Made by a program: the position numbers and the translations under genes. Below are positions 8,741 through 17,365 of a DNA stretch of 46,596 nt, in pieces. Below the pieces are notes generated by a model that saw only the letters and a program-made list of their open reading frames with translations, was not told the DNA's origin and ran no database searches. Each line of letters starts with the position of its first letter. The first letter of the stretch is position 1. The stretch lies in the NCBI RefSeq assembly GCF_002087235.1, contig NZ_MUIO01000089.1, positions 1-46,596 on the forward strand. The letters run 5' to 3'. This DNA is from Pseudomonas floridensis. Its GTDB lineage: Bacteria; Pseudomonadota; Gammaproteobacteria; Pseudomonadales; Pseudomonadaceae.

Positions 8741-9520
8741 ATGCTGATGGTGATTTCCCCAGCGAAAACCCTCGATTTCGACACACCGCCCACCACCGAA
8801 CGTTTCACCCGGCCCCAGTATCTGGACCACTCCCAGGAACTGATCGGCCAGCTTCGCGAACTGACGCCCGCTCAGATTGCCGAGTTGATGCACCTGTCCG
8901 ACAAACTGGCCGGGCTAAACGCCGCTCGTTTCGGCAGTTGGACGCCTGCGTTCACGCCGGACAATGCCAAGCAGGCACTGCTCGCATTCAAGGGTGATGT
9001 GTACACGGGACTCCAGGCAGAAACCCTGAGCGACGATCAGCTCAGCTATGCGCAGGATCATCTGCGCATGCTCTCCGGACTCTACGGCCTGCTGCGTCCG
9101 TTGGACCTGATGCAGCCTTACCGGCTGGAAATGGGCACGCGTCTGCCCAACGCCCGGGGCAAGGACCTTTATGCCTTCTGGGGTACGCGCATCAGCGAGT
9201 GGCTGAACGAAGCATTGGCCGATCAGGGTGACGACCTGCTGCTCAACCTGGCGTCCACCGAGTATTTCTCGGCGGTCAAACGCTCGGCTCTCAAGGCGCG
9301 CGTCATCGATACCGAATTCAAGGACCTGAAGAACGGCCAGTACAAGATCATCAGCTTCTATGCCAAGAAAGCACGCGGCATGATGAGCCGCTTCGTCATA
9401 GAGGAGCGTATCGAAAGCCCGGAAGCGCTTAGAGCGTTCGACGCGCAGGGATATCGTTATAACGCAGAACAATCTTCCCCTTCCAAGTTGGTCTTTTTGC
9501 GCGATAGCGCGGACCACTAA
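8741..9520 (+). CDS. yaaA: Peroxide stress protein YaaA (DUF328/UPF0246)
   Basis: A 259-residue cytosolic protein matching YaaA along its length (E. coli YaaA is 258 aa). Typical segments are the N-terminal MLMVISPAKTLDF, LMHLSDKLAGLNAARF, ALLAFKGDVYTGL, LSGLYGLLRPLDLMQPYRLEMGT, LLNLASTEYFSAV, and the C-terminal YAKKARGMMSRF. In E. coli the protein limits Fenton damage during hydrogen peroxide stress by lowering free iron and binds DNA; the role here is by homology. AAAGGAG lies 8 nt before the ATG. It is transcribed towards algD, but the 0.8 kb control region between them makes co-transcription unlikely. Confidence 0.94.
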   Translation: MLMVISPAKTLDFDTPPTTERFTRPQYLDHSQELIGQLRELTPAQIAELMHLSDKLAGLNAARFGSWTPAFTPDNAKQALLAFKGDVYTGLQAETLSDDQLSYAQDHLRMLSGLYGLLRPLDLMQPYRLEMGTRLPNARGKDLYAFWGTRISEWLNEALADQGDDLLLNLASTEYFSAVKRSALKARVIDTEFKDLKNGQYKIISFYAKKARGMMSRFVIEERIESPEALRAFDAQGYRYNAEQSSPSKLVFLRDSADH

Positions 9521-9623
9521 TGGCGTCAAAGTTGTGCAGCGCTCGCCCGCTGTACAACATGGGCAGCCTATCTCACGCCTCGCACGACGGCTTTATGACG
9601 CCAGATAAACGTCAACTAACGTA

Positions 9624-9632
9624 ACGTTTGTC
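9624..9632 (+). promoter_or_regulatory. Candidate AlgR-type site upstream of algD
   Basis: The sequence ACGTTTGTC matches 8 of 9 bases of CCGTTTGTC, the type bound by AlgR far upstream of P. aeruginosa algD. It lies about 210 bp before the candidate promoter. A 9-mer with one mismatch can occur by chance. Confidence 0.3.
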
Positions 9633-9829
9633 CTACAAGATAATTTTCTCAAAAAATAAACAAATTTTTTACGTGCTGGCACTTTAGCTTTTCGCACTAG
9701 TGGCACTTTCATATCCAGTTACGCAAACGCCCCGTTTATTAAGGGTTTTGCCAGTGTATGCCATCAGTATGCAACCGCTTATGTCACAAAACCGATACAT
9801 CAAAATCTCCAAAAGAGGACGAGCGGCCC

Positions 9830-9860
9830 GGAACTAAATGGGAAACCTTACGCTCCTACA
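9830..9860 (+). promoter_or_regulatory. Candidate AlgU/AlgT (sigma-22) promoter of algD
   Basis: GGAACTA (9830-9836) resembles the -35 GAACTT of AlgU/RpoE promoters. After 16-17 bp there is CTCCTACA (9853-9860), a possible though imperfect -10 (consensus near TCTGA/TCCAA). This would give an mRNA leader of roughly 470 nt before the algD ATG, in keeping with the long algD leaders known in Pseudomonas. Confidence 0.45.
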
Positions 9861-10336
9861 TCCCGTAACAATTCTCGGCCACCCTGTAGGAGATCACCTA
9901 CAGAGCGAAGAGGATAAAGGGAAGTTACCAGCAAGCCGTCCTGATCCGGCGGACACGACTGCAGGTACTGAAATTAAAACTCACATCACTAGTTGAAGTA
10001 GATAGACAGGCGAAGCACCGGCACGGTGTGGCGCGCAGGACTCGACAAGGACTGCCATGGCTCTGGCCAGCGGCTTTCAGCTCCTGATCCGCCGTCGATC
10101 GCTATACATGGAGTGGTTTACTACATCCAAGAGAGCAGGGCCCTGCCCAGAAGGACAGGTCACTTGCCACTTGCACTTAGTGTCATTTGAGTTCGCCACG
10201 CTTGTTTGGGCACTCACTCATTAAATATGCCTGCGTTAGTTAGATGGCCTTACACGCTGTCACGGCTCGCGTGTGACATCTGCTGGCCAAAATTAATATC
10301 CAGCCAACTTATGGCGTGAACATCGAGGAGAGTACG

Positions 10337-11653
10337 ATGCGTATCAGCATCTTTGGTTTGGGTTACGTCGGTGCGGTCTGTGCCGGTTGCCTGTCTGCAC
10401 GGGGTCATGAAGTTGTCGGTGTGGATATTTCCAGCACCAAGATCGACCTGATCAATAACGGCAAATCACCTATCGTTGAACCGGGTCTGGAAGACCTGCT
10501 GGCGCAAGGTATTCGTACTGGCAAACTGCGTGGTACTACGGACTTCTCCGAAGCGATTCGCGCGACCGATCTGTCGATGATCTGCGTGGGTACACCGAGT
10601 AAGAAGAACGGCGATCTGGAACTCGACTTCATCGAATCCGTGTGCCGCGAAATCGGTTACGTCCTGCGTGAAAAGACCTCTCGTCACACCATCGTCGTGC
10701 GCAGCACCGTACTTCCGGGCACTGTTGCCAACGTCGTTATCCCGATCCTGGAAGACTGCTCAGGCAAGAAAGCCGGCGTGGACTTCGGCGTTGCCGTAAA
10801 CCCTGAGTTCCTGCGTGAAAGTACCGCGATCAAGGACTACGACCAGCCACCAATGACCGTAATCGGCGAGTTCGACAAAGCCTCGGGTGATGCCCTGCAA
10901 TCGCTGTACGAAGAACTGGACGCACCGATCATCCGCAAGGACATCGCCGTTGCCGAAATGATCAAGTACACCTGCAACGTGTGGCACGCCACCAAGGTGA
11001 CGTTCGCCAATGAAATCGGCAACATCGCCAAGGCTGTCGGCGTCGACGGTCGTGAAGTAATGGACGTGGTCTGCCAGGACAAAGCGCTGAACCTGTCCCA
11101 GTACTACATGCGTCCAGGCTTCGCGTTCGGCGGTTCCTGCCTGCCGAAGGACGTCCGTGCCCTCACCTACCGCGCCAGCAGCCTGGACGTTGAGGCTCCC
11201 CTGCTCAACTCCCTGATGCGCAGCAACGTGTCTCAGGTGCAGAACGCTTTCGACATGGTCGCCAGCTACGACAGCCGCAAAGTTGCGCTGCTGGGTCTGA
11301 GCTTCAAGGCCGGCACCGACGATCTGCGCGAAAGCCCGCTGGTAGAGCTGGCCGAAATGCTGATCGGCAAAGGCTTCGACCTGAGCATCTTCGACAGCAA
11401 CGTCGAATACGCACGCGTCCACGGCGCCAACAAGGACTACATCGAATCGAAGATTCCGCACGTTTCCTCGTTGCTGAATTCCGACTTCGACCAAGTCATC
11501 AATGACTCTGACGTCATCATCCTGGGCAACCGCGACGAGCGTTTCCGCGCCCTCGCCAACCAGACCCCTGAAGGCAAGCGCGTCATCGACCTGGTGGGCT
11601 TCATGTCCAAGGCCACCAGCGAAGAAGGCCGTGCAGAAGGTATCTGCTGGTAA
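10337..11653 (+). CDS. algD: GDP-mannose 6-dehydrogenase
   Basis: A 438-residue cytosolic enzyme that oxidises GDP-mannose to GDP-mannuronate with two NAD+, the committed step of alginate synthesis. The N-terminal Rossmann motif is MRISIFGLGYVGAVCAGCL (GxGxxG). ICVGTPSKKNGDL and NPEFLRESTAI follow, the central helix has EMIKYTCNVWHATKVTFANEIGNIAKAVGVD, and GFAFGGSCLPKDVRAL contains the catalytic cysteine (about 268). It ends EGICW like P. aeruginosa AlgD. I start at ATG 10337 rather than 10316: GAGGAG lies 6 nt upstream and the protein then begins MRISIFGL as in its relatives. First gene of the alginate operon, preceded by a long regulated leader and followed by a 98-bp gap holding an inverted repeat. 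Confidence 0.97.
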   Translation: MRISIFGLGYVGAVCAGCLSARGHEVVGVDISSTKIDLINNGKSPIVEPGLEDLLAQGIRTGKLRGTTDFSEAIRATDLSMICVGTPSKKNGDLELDFIESVCREIGYVLREKTSRHTIVVRSTVLPGTVANVVIPILEDCSGKKAGVDFGVAVNPEFLRESTAIKDYDQPPMTVIGEFDKASGDALQSLYEELDAPIIRKDIAVAEMIKYTCNVWHATKVTFANEIGNIAKAVGVDGREVMDVVCQDKALNLSQYYMRPGFAFGGSCLPKDVRALTYRASSLDVEAPLLNSLMRSNVSQVQNAFDMVASYDSRKVALLGLSFKAGTDDLRESPLVELAEMLIGKGFDLSIFDSNVEYARVHGANKDYIESKIPHVSSLLNSDFDQVINDSDVIILGNRDERFRALANQTPEGKRVIDLVGFMSKATSEEGRAEGICW

Positions 11654-11660
11654 ATCAGCC

Positions 11661-11729
11661 GCAAGCCACAAGCGCCAAGCTCCAGGCCACTCGTTCAAGC
11701 ACTGCTTGGGCCTGGGGCTTGAGGCTTGC
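11661..11729. repeat. Imperfect inverted repeat between algD and alg8
   Basis: The left arm (11661-11688) and right arm (11709-11729) are complementary apart from a few unpaired bases, giving a stem of about 20 bp with a 20-nt loop in the mRNA. The CAAGC-rich sequence has the look of a dispersed Pseudomonas intergenic repeat. It fills most of the 98-bp gap and could cause partial termination or protect algD mRNA. Confidence 0.6.
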
Positions 11730-11751
11730 AACTGACTTAGGGATACAGATT

Positions 11752-13233
11752 ATGCAGAGGCTAAAAAACGGCCTGCTACAGGCCGCCGGTTGGCTGTTCT
11801 ATCTCAGTTTATTAATGGGCATTGCCACGGCATTGCCCACCAGTATCTTCGACTCCCAGTCTAAGAACTTTATATTCCTGATTGGCGCCGTGGGTATCTG
11901 GCGTTATTCAATGGGTATTACGCACTTTGTGCGCGGAATGATCTTTTTATATGTGGTGTATCCCCACTTGCGTCGCAAAGTTCGCAAGTTGGGTAAAGCC
12001 GCGGATCCTTCCCATGTGTTTTTGATGGTCACCAGCTTTCGTATCGACGCGCTGACCACCGCTCAGGTGTACAGCTCGGTGATGCGTGAAGCAATCAACT
12101 GCGGCCTGCCGACCACCATCGTCTGCTCGCTGGTTGAAATGTCCGACGAACTGCTGGTCAAGGCAATGTGGGCCCGGCTGAATCCGCCGGAGCGTGTGAA
12201 GCTGGACTTCGTGCGTATTCCAGGCACCGGCAAGCGTGATGGTCTGGCATACGGTTTCCGTGCGATTTCGCGCCACCTTCCCGATGAACGCGCCGTCGTG
12301 GCCGTGATTGACGGCGACACCGTTCTCAACGAAGGCGTCGTGGCCAAGACCGTACCGTGGTTCCAGTTGTTCGAAAACGTCGGCGGCCTGACCACCAACG
12401 AGTTCTGTGAAGTGCGCGGCGGTTACATCATGAGCGAGTGGCACAAGCTGCGTTTCGCTCAACGCCACATCAACATGTGCTCGATGGCCCTGTCCAAGCG
12501 CGTGCTGACCATGACCGGACGGATGTCGGTTTTCCGTGCCACCGTAGTCACCGACCCGGAGTTCATCGCCGACGTGGAAAGCGACTCGCTCAAGCACTGG
12601 CGTCTGGGCACGTTCCGCTTTCTGACCGGCGACGACAAGTCCAGCTGGTTCAGCCTGATGCGCCTGGGTTACGACACCTTCTACGTGCCGGATGCCGCAA
12701 TCAACACCGTTGAGCACCCGCCCGAGAAGAGTTTCCTGAAGGCCAGCCGCAAGCTGATGTACCGCTGGTACGGCAACAACCTGCGTCAGAACTCGCGTGC
12801 GCTGGGCCTGGGCATTCGTCGTCTGGGGCTGTTCACCAGTGTGGTGCTGTTCGACCAGCGTGTATCGATGTGGACCTCCATCCTCGGTCTGACGGTCGCC
12901 ATCATCGCCAGCTTCAAGTATGGCGGAGCGTTCCTGCTGATGTACCTGCTGTGGATCGGCATGACCCGCCTGATCCTCACGCTGCTGCTGTCCTTCTCGG
13001 GACACAGGATCGGCCCCGCCTACCCCCTGATTCTCTATTACAACCAGATCGTCGGCGCCCTGATGAAGATTTACGTCTTCTTCCGCCTGGACCGCCAGTC
13101 CTGGACGCGCCAGGACACCAAACTCAGCCGCGACATGGCCAGCTTCCAGGGCTGGTTCAACACGTGGTCGTCCCGAACCATGACTTTCTCGGCTGGCACC
13201 ATCTTCGTCGCCGTGCTGTTGACGATGGTTTGA
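11752..13233 (+). CDS. alg8: Mannuronan synthase (alginate polymerase) Alg8
   Basis: A 493-residue inner-membrane glycosyltransferase of family GT2 that polymerises GDP-mannuronate into polymannuronate. Two N-terminal membrane helices (about 10-70, with YLSLLMGIATALP and FIFLIGAVGIWRYSMG) precede the cytosolic catalytic domain with VAVIDGDT (DxD-type metal site), DVESDSLKHW, TGDDKSSW, and an RKLMYRWYGN motif equivalent to the QxxRW box. C-terminal helices follow around 370-430 and at the extreme C-terminus. The ATG at 11752 has AGGGA 8 nt upstream and gives the usual N-terminus; the frame also opens 11 residues earlier. It needs Alg44 with bound c-di-GMP for activity in the characterised system. 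Confidence 0.96.
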   Translation: MQRLKNGLLQAAGWLFYLSLLMGIATALPTSIFDSQSKNFIFLIGAVGIWRYSMGITHFVRGMIFLYVVYPHLRRKVRKLGKAADPSHVFLMVTSFRIDALTTAQVYSSVMREAINCGLPTTIVCSLVEMSDELLVKAMWARLNPPERVKLDFVRIPGTGKRDGLAYGFRAISRHLPDERAVVAVIDGDTVLNEGVVAKTVPWFQLFENVGGLTTNEFCEVRGGYIMSEWHKLRFAQRHINMCSMALSKRVLTMTGRMSVFRATVVTDPEFIADVESDSLKHWRLGTFRFLTGDDKSSWFSLMRLGYDTFYVPDAAINTVEHPPEKSFLKASRKLMYRWYGNNLRQNSRALGLGIRRLGLFTSVVLFDQRVSMWTSILGLTVAIIASFKYGGAFLLMYLLWIGMTRLILTLLLSFSGHRIGPAYPLILYYNQIVGALMKIYVFFRLDRQSWTRQDTKLSRDMASFQGWFNTWSSRTMTFSAGTIFVAVLLTMV

Positions 13234-13273
13234 CCGGGCCAACGGATTAATCGCTTAAGTAGGAAAAATAGCC

Positions 13274-14446
13274 ATGAATACAGCCGTGAATGCGAACGTC
13301 GTACATGAATCCGAAGCCCAGCGCCAACACGCCCGGGTCAAGATCCCTGCCAAGCTGCGCCTGCTGAACGATCAGCCTAACGCGCCGCTGGTGCGTATCG
13401 AAGACCTGTCGGCCGGCGGCCTGAGCTTCATTGCCCCGGCAGGCCACAAGTACACTGCCGGTGAAGTGATCAAGGGCCGTCTGCAGTTCCTGATCGATAA
13501 CCTCGGTCTGGCCATGGACGTTGAACTGCAAGTCCGTTCGGTGGACAGCGCCAGCGGCCGTGTCGGTTGCCAGTTCCAGAACCTGGAAGCCCAGGACATC
13601 GCCACGCTGCGCCATTTGATCACCTCGCACTTGTCCGGCGACATCGTCAGCCTGGGCGAAGTGCTGGCAACCCTGCAGCGCGACAATTTCACCAAGGCGC
13701 GCAAGGTCAAGGGCAACGACGGCGGCATGAGCGCGATGGGTCGCCTGCGTGCCGTTACCTTCAGCCTGGGTATCTTCATTGTCGGTCTGGCTGCATTCGG
13801 CTTCATCTTCAAGACCATTTACGGCCTGTATTTCGTCAGCCACGCGTCGGCCGGCCTGGTATCGATCCCGAGCATGGACATCACCATGCCACGTGAAGGC
13901 ACGGTGCAGAGCCTGGTTCAGCCCAACGGCGAAACCACCAAAGGCGCGCCACTGGCCACCTTCAACACCAGCATGCTGGAAATGCTCAAAGGCAGCCTGA
14001 CCGGTGAAGACCTGCAGCCCGCCAAGATCGAAGAGCTGTATGGCAAGCAGATGAGCGGCACCCTGACCAGCCCGTGTGACTGTGTCGTTGCCCGCCAACT
14101 GGTCGCCGACGGTCAGTACGCCAGCAAAGGTCAGGTGATCTTCCAACTGGTGCCACGCAACGCGCCCGCTACCGTTGAAGCACGCTTCACCTATCGCCAG
14201 TTCAACGACGTCAAGCCAGGCACCCGTGTCAGCTTCCAGATCGCTGGCGAAGACAAACTGCGTACCGGCCAGATCGTCAGCAGCGCCAACCTGAGTGACA
14301 CCGACCTGTCCACCGACATTCGTGTCCAGATCAAGCCTGACGAAAGCCTGAGCAGCTCGCTCGCCGGTCGTCCTGTCGAAGTCGTCAGCGATCGCGGTCC
14401 ATCCGTGAACTGGCTGCTCGACAAAGCCATGGCCGCGGGTCTGTAA
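13274..14446 (+). CDS. alg44: Alginate co-polymerase Alg44, PilZ c-di-GMP receptor
   Basis: A 390-residue inner-membrane protein. Residues 15-120 form a PilZ domain with RQHAR (17-21) and DLSAGG (44-49). Arg17, Arg21, Asp44 and Ser46 fall at the positions known to bind c-di-GMP in P. aeruginosa Alg44. One membrane helix lies at about 160-185. A periplasmic HlyD/membrane-fusion-like region follows (biotinyl-lipoyl fold, about 200-385), thought to bridge the polymerase to the export apparatus. AGGAAA lies about 8 nt before the ATG. It follows alg8 with a 40-bp gap and precedes algK by 2 bp. Alginate polymerisation in this strain is therefore expected to be switched on by c-di-GMP. Confidence 0.96.
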   Translation: MNTAVNANVVHESEAQRQHARVKIPAKLRLLNDQPNAPLVRIEDLSAGGLSFIAPAGHKYTAGEVIKGRLQFLIDNLGLAMDVELQVRSVDSASGRVGCQFQNLEAQDIATLRHLITSHLSGDIVSLGEVLATLQRDNFTKARKVKGNDGGMSAMGRLRAVTFSLGIFIVGLAAFGFIFKTIYGLYFVSHASAGLVSIPSMDITMPREGTVQSLVQPNGETTKGAPLATFNTSMLEMLKGSLTGEDLQPAKIEELYGKQMSGTLTSPCDCVVARQLVADGQYASKGQVIFQLVPRNAPATVEARFTYRQFNDVKPGTRVSFQIAGEDKLRTGQIVSSANLSDTDLSTDIRVQIKPDESLSSSLAGRPVEVVSDRGPSVNWLLDKAMAAGL

Positions 14447-14448
14447 TC

Positions 14449-15861
14449 ATGAACAGCCCACTACGACGCCTGTCGACCCCCACGCTATTGAGCCTCGCCG
14501 TCGCGCTCGGCCTGAGCGGCTGTGCCGGCCTGCCCGATCAACGTCTTGCCAATGAAGCCCTGAAAAACGGCGACACTGCATTGGCGGAGCAGAACTATCG
14601 GCAGCTGGCGGACCTGGGCTACAGCGATGCACAGGTTGGTCTGGCGGATATTCAGGTCAACACCCGCGACCCGGCGCTGCTCAAGCAGGCCGAGGCCACC
14701 TACCGCGCGGCCGCCGAGACTTCGCCCCGGGCGCAATCGCGTCTGGGCCGTCTGCTCGCCGCCAAGCCGGATGCCACCGATGCCGAGCGCCACGAAGCCG
14801 AAGCGCTGCTGAAGAAAGCCTTCGCCAATGGCGAGTCCGGCACGCTGGTTCCGCTGGCCATGCTCTACCTGCAATACCCGCATACCTTCCCGGAAGTGAA
14901 TGCCCAGCAGAAGATCAGCCAGTGGCGCGCCGCCGGTTACCCTGAAGCGGGTCTGGCCCAAGTGCTGCTGTATCGCACTCAAGGCACTTACGACCAGCAT
15001 CTGGATGAAGTCGAAAGCATCTGCAAGCAGGCGCTGAACACCACCGACATCTGCTACGTCGAACTGGCCACTGTCTATCAGACACGCGGCCAGGCCGAGC
15101 CTCAGGCAGCGCTGATCGAGCGCCTCAAAAGCGAATACGCTGCGGGCCGCATCAGCGCCCAGCGCGTGGACAGCGTGGCACGCGTACTCGGCGACTCCAC
15201 CATCGGCACCCCGGACGAAAAGACTGCCCAGCAATTGCTGGAAAACATCGCGCCGGGCTACCCGGCGTCGTGGGTCACGCTGGCCAAGCTGCTTTACGAC
15301 TTCCCCGAACTCGGCGACGTCAACAAGATGATGGAGTACCTGGAGAACGGCCGTGCGGCCGACCAGCCACGCGCCGAACTGCTGCTGGGTCGCCTGTATT
15401 ACGAAGGCAAGTGGGTGACGCCCGATGCTTTCAAGGCTGAAGAGCACTTGAAGAAAGCCGCTGCGACGGAAATTTCCGCCCATTACTACCTGGGTCAGAT
15501 CTACCGCCGTGGCTACCTGGGCCAGGTCTACTCGCAAAAGGCCGTGGACGAATTGCTGATCGCCGCACGTGGCGGCCAGAACAGCGCCGACTTCGCCCTC
15601 GCGCAACTGTTCTCCCAAGGCAAGGGCACCCTGCCCGACCCGGTCAACGCCTGGGTCTTCGCCCAGCTGGCACTGACCACCGAAACACCGCAGGCCACCG
15701 AACTGGCCCAGCAACTGAGCACCACACTGCCGCCTGAAAAGCTCGCCGGCGCCAAGGATTTGTTGGCACGTGAGCAAAAAGTCCGGGGCGCAACCGCCAA
15801 CCAGAACGCGATGGCGATGCAGGCCCTGCAAGAAGAAAAAGACGGTGAGGAAGCACTATGA
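14449..15861 (+). CDS. algK: Alginate export lipoprotein AlgK
   Basis: A 470-residue outer-membrane lipoprotein. The signal peptide ends in lipobox LSGC (Cys25), followed by Ala-Gly and no inner-membrane retention Asp. The mature protein consists of repeated alpha-helical Sel1/TPR-like units, visible in repeats such as ALAEQNYRQLADLGYSDAQVGLADI, LLLGRLYYEGKW, and ALAQLFSQGKGTLPDPVNAWVFAQLAL. It is the periplasmic scaffold that recruits AlgE and connects AlgX and Alg44 in the alginate secretion complex. It starts 2 bp after the alg44 stop. Its stop overlaps the algE start in an ATGA, so translation is coupled. Confidence 0.95.
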   Translation: MNSPLRRLSTPTLLSLAVALGLSGCAGLPDQRLANEALKNGDTALAEQNYRQLADLGYSDAQVGLADIQVNTRDPALLKQAEATYRAAAETSPRAQSRLGRLLAAKPDATDAERHEAEALLKKAFANGESGTLVPLAMLYLQYPHTFPEVNAQQKISQWRAAGYPEAGLAQVLLYRTQGTYDQHLDEVESICKQALNTTDICYVELATVYQTRGQAEPQAALIERLKSEYAAGRISAQRVDSVARVLGDSTIGTPDEKTAQQLLENIAPGYPASWVTLAKLLYDFPELGDVNKMMEYLENGRAADQPRAELLLGRLYYEGKWVTPDAFKAEEHLKKAAATEISAHYYLGQIYRRGYLGQVYSQKAVDELLIAARGGQNSADFALAQLFSQGKGTLPDPVNAWVFAQLALTTETPQATELAQQLSTTLPPEKLAGAKDLLAREQKVRGATANQNAMAMQALQEEKDGEEAL

Positions 15862-17339
15862 AGTTGAATCCCCTGATGGCCGCTGGCGTGGGCCTTGGCT
15901 TCAGCCTGCTTTGGGCCTGCCCGACGCTGGCAGCGCTGACCGAACAACAGAACTTCGGTCTGGAAGTGAAAGCTACCGGCCAGCTTGAAGACGACCGCGA
16001 TCTGGGCACCCGTTCGGGCGGCGATGTCAGCGGTCTGGGCCTGGACCTGCGTCCGTGGGTCTACGGCGAGCGCGGCAACTGGAGTGCTTACGCCATGGGT
16101 CAGGTGGTCACCGCCACCGACACCATTCAGACCGACCCGCTGGAGCAGTCCACCGGCGCAGGCGACGGTCAGACTCAGGTCTCTCGCGGCACCGCCAGCG
16201 AGCGCGAAGTCGACAAAACCTACGCAGCACTGCGCGAATTCTGGATCGGCTACAGCGGTTTCACGCCCTACCCTGGCGAGATCCTGAAAGTCGGTCGTCA
16301 GCGTCTGCGCAATGACGACGGCCAATGGCACGACACCAACATCGAAGCCGTCAACTGGACCTTCGACACCACGCTGCTGCGTGCCGAACTGGGCGCTGCA
16401 CAACGTTTCAGCGAGTACCGCACCGACCTGACCGAACTGGCGCCGGACGACGAAGACCGCCAGCATCTGTTCGGCTCGGCCAGCTACCAGTGGACACCGG
16501 GTCACTGGGCAGGCGTTCGTGCGCACTACAGCCACGACGACGGCAAGCTCAAAGATCAGGGCCAGGAGCTCGACGACCTCGACAAGACGTCCAACGGCAA
16601 CCTGACCTGGCTGGGTCTGCAGGCTGACAGCGATGCTTACAACTACCGCAACACCCATCAGCTCAACTACTGGGGCAGCCTGACCTGGCTCAACGGCACC
16701 CGTGACGAAATCGGCGTCAACGGTGTGAACGACCAGTACTTCGCCGGTGAGAAAAACAGCCGCGACATGAACGGCTGGGCCACCGACCTGGGCCTGCGCC
16801 TGCGCCTGGATCCACAGTGGCAAGTCGGTGCGGCCTACTCGCGCGCCAGCAAGGACTACGTTCAGAACGGTCTGGAAAGCAACCGTTCGAACTGGACCGG
16901 CACCCGCTCGCGAATCCATCGCTTCGGTGAGGCCTTCCAGGGCGAAATGGCCAACGTGGAAACCGGCTCGCTGTTCGCCTCCTGGCAGATGAACGAGGAA
17001 TACGACGCCTCGCTGATCTACCACAAGTTCCGCCGCGTGGACGGCAACACCGGCATTGGTGGCTCGGGTATCAACGCGGTTCGCGAGAACGGCGACAGCA
17101 ATACTTTCAGCTCGCTGCCGCTGGAAGATGGTCGCAAGGACCTGGGTCAGGAAATGGACCTGGTCGTGACCAAGTACTTCAAACAGGGTCTGCTGCCAGC
17201 CTCGCTGAGTCAGTCCTTCGACGAACCGTCGGCCCTGGTGCGTCTGCGCGCCGGTGTCTTCAAGCCAGGCGATGCGTACCACAACGGCGTGGATGAATAC
17301 ATGCACCGCGCCATCGTCGACGTCATCTGGCGCTTCTGA
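15858..17339 (+). CDS. algE: Alginate outer-membrane porin AlgE
   Basis: A 493-residue outer-membrane beta-barrel (18 strands in the P. aeruginosa structure) through which alginate leaves the cell. A signal peptide (MKLNPLMAAGVGLGFSLLWACPTLAA, about 26 residues) precedes alternating amphipathic strands such as WIGYSGF, LLRAELGAAQRF, HWAGVRAHYSH and DASLIYHKFRRV. The protein ends in the barrel-assembly signature IVDVIWRF with a C-terminal Phe. Many Arg residues in the strands fit the electropositive selectivity channel of the family. The start overlaps algK by 4 bp with GAGGAAG upstream. It pairs with the lipoprotein AlgK for assembly and function. Confidence 0.96.
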   Translation: MKLNPLMAAGVGLGFSLLWACPTLAALTEQQNFGLEVKATGQLEDDRDLGTRSGGDVSGLGLDLRPWVYGERGNWSAYAMGQVVTATDTIQTDPLEQSTGAGDGQTQVSRGTASEREVDKTYAALREFWIGYSGFTPYPGEILKVGRQRLRNDDGQWHDTNIEAVNWTFDTTLLRAELGAAQRFSEYRTDLTELAPDDEDRQHLFGSASYQWTPGHWAGVRAHYSHDDGKLKDQGQELDDLDKTSNGNLTWLGLQADSDAYNYRNTHQLNYWGSLTWLNGTRDEIGVNGVNDQYFAGEKNSRDMNGWATDLGLRLRLDPQWQVGAAYSRASKDYVQNGLESNRSNWTGTRSRIHRFGEAFQGEMANVETGSLFASWQMNEEYDASLIYHKFRRVDGNTGIGGSGINAVRENGDSNTFSSLPLEDGRKDLGQEMDLVVTKYFKQGLLPASLSQSFDEPSALVRLRAGVFKPGDAYHNGVDEYMHRAIVDVIWRF

Positions 17340-17365
17340 TGCGAACCGCCAAAGGAGTGCCACAG

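Larger units (their letters stand above)
9521..10336 (+). promoter_or_regulatory. Long algD control region and leader (non-coding)
   Basis: About 816 bp with no open frame of note, consistent with the far-upstream regulated algD promoter of Pseudomonas. Contents by position: a CGTTTGTC match to the AlgR-site type at 9624-9632; an AT-rich block 9640-9700; a candidate ECF sigma promoter at 9830-9860; nested inverted repeats at 9853-9903; TTACCAGC (9925-9932), partly like the AmrZ site; GGA motifs at 10038, 10049, 10110, 10153 and in the ribosome-binding site; and a 12-bp perfect palindrome at 10135-10146. Assignments to named regulators are by resemblance only. Confidence 0.7.

Noticed and set aside
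9665..9720. Two TGGCAC sequences upstream of algD considered as sigma-54 -24 elements
   Set aside because: Neither is followed by a GC-type -12 element at the right distance.
9925..9932. TTACCAGC as an AmrZ site in the algD leader
   Set aside because: Only part of the known site matches and it lies downstream of the candidate promoter; too short to call.
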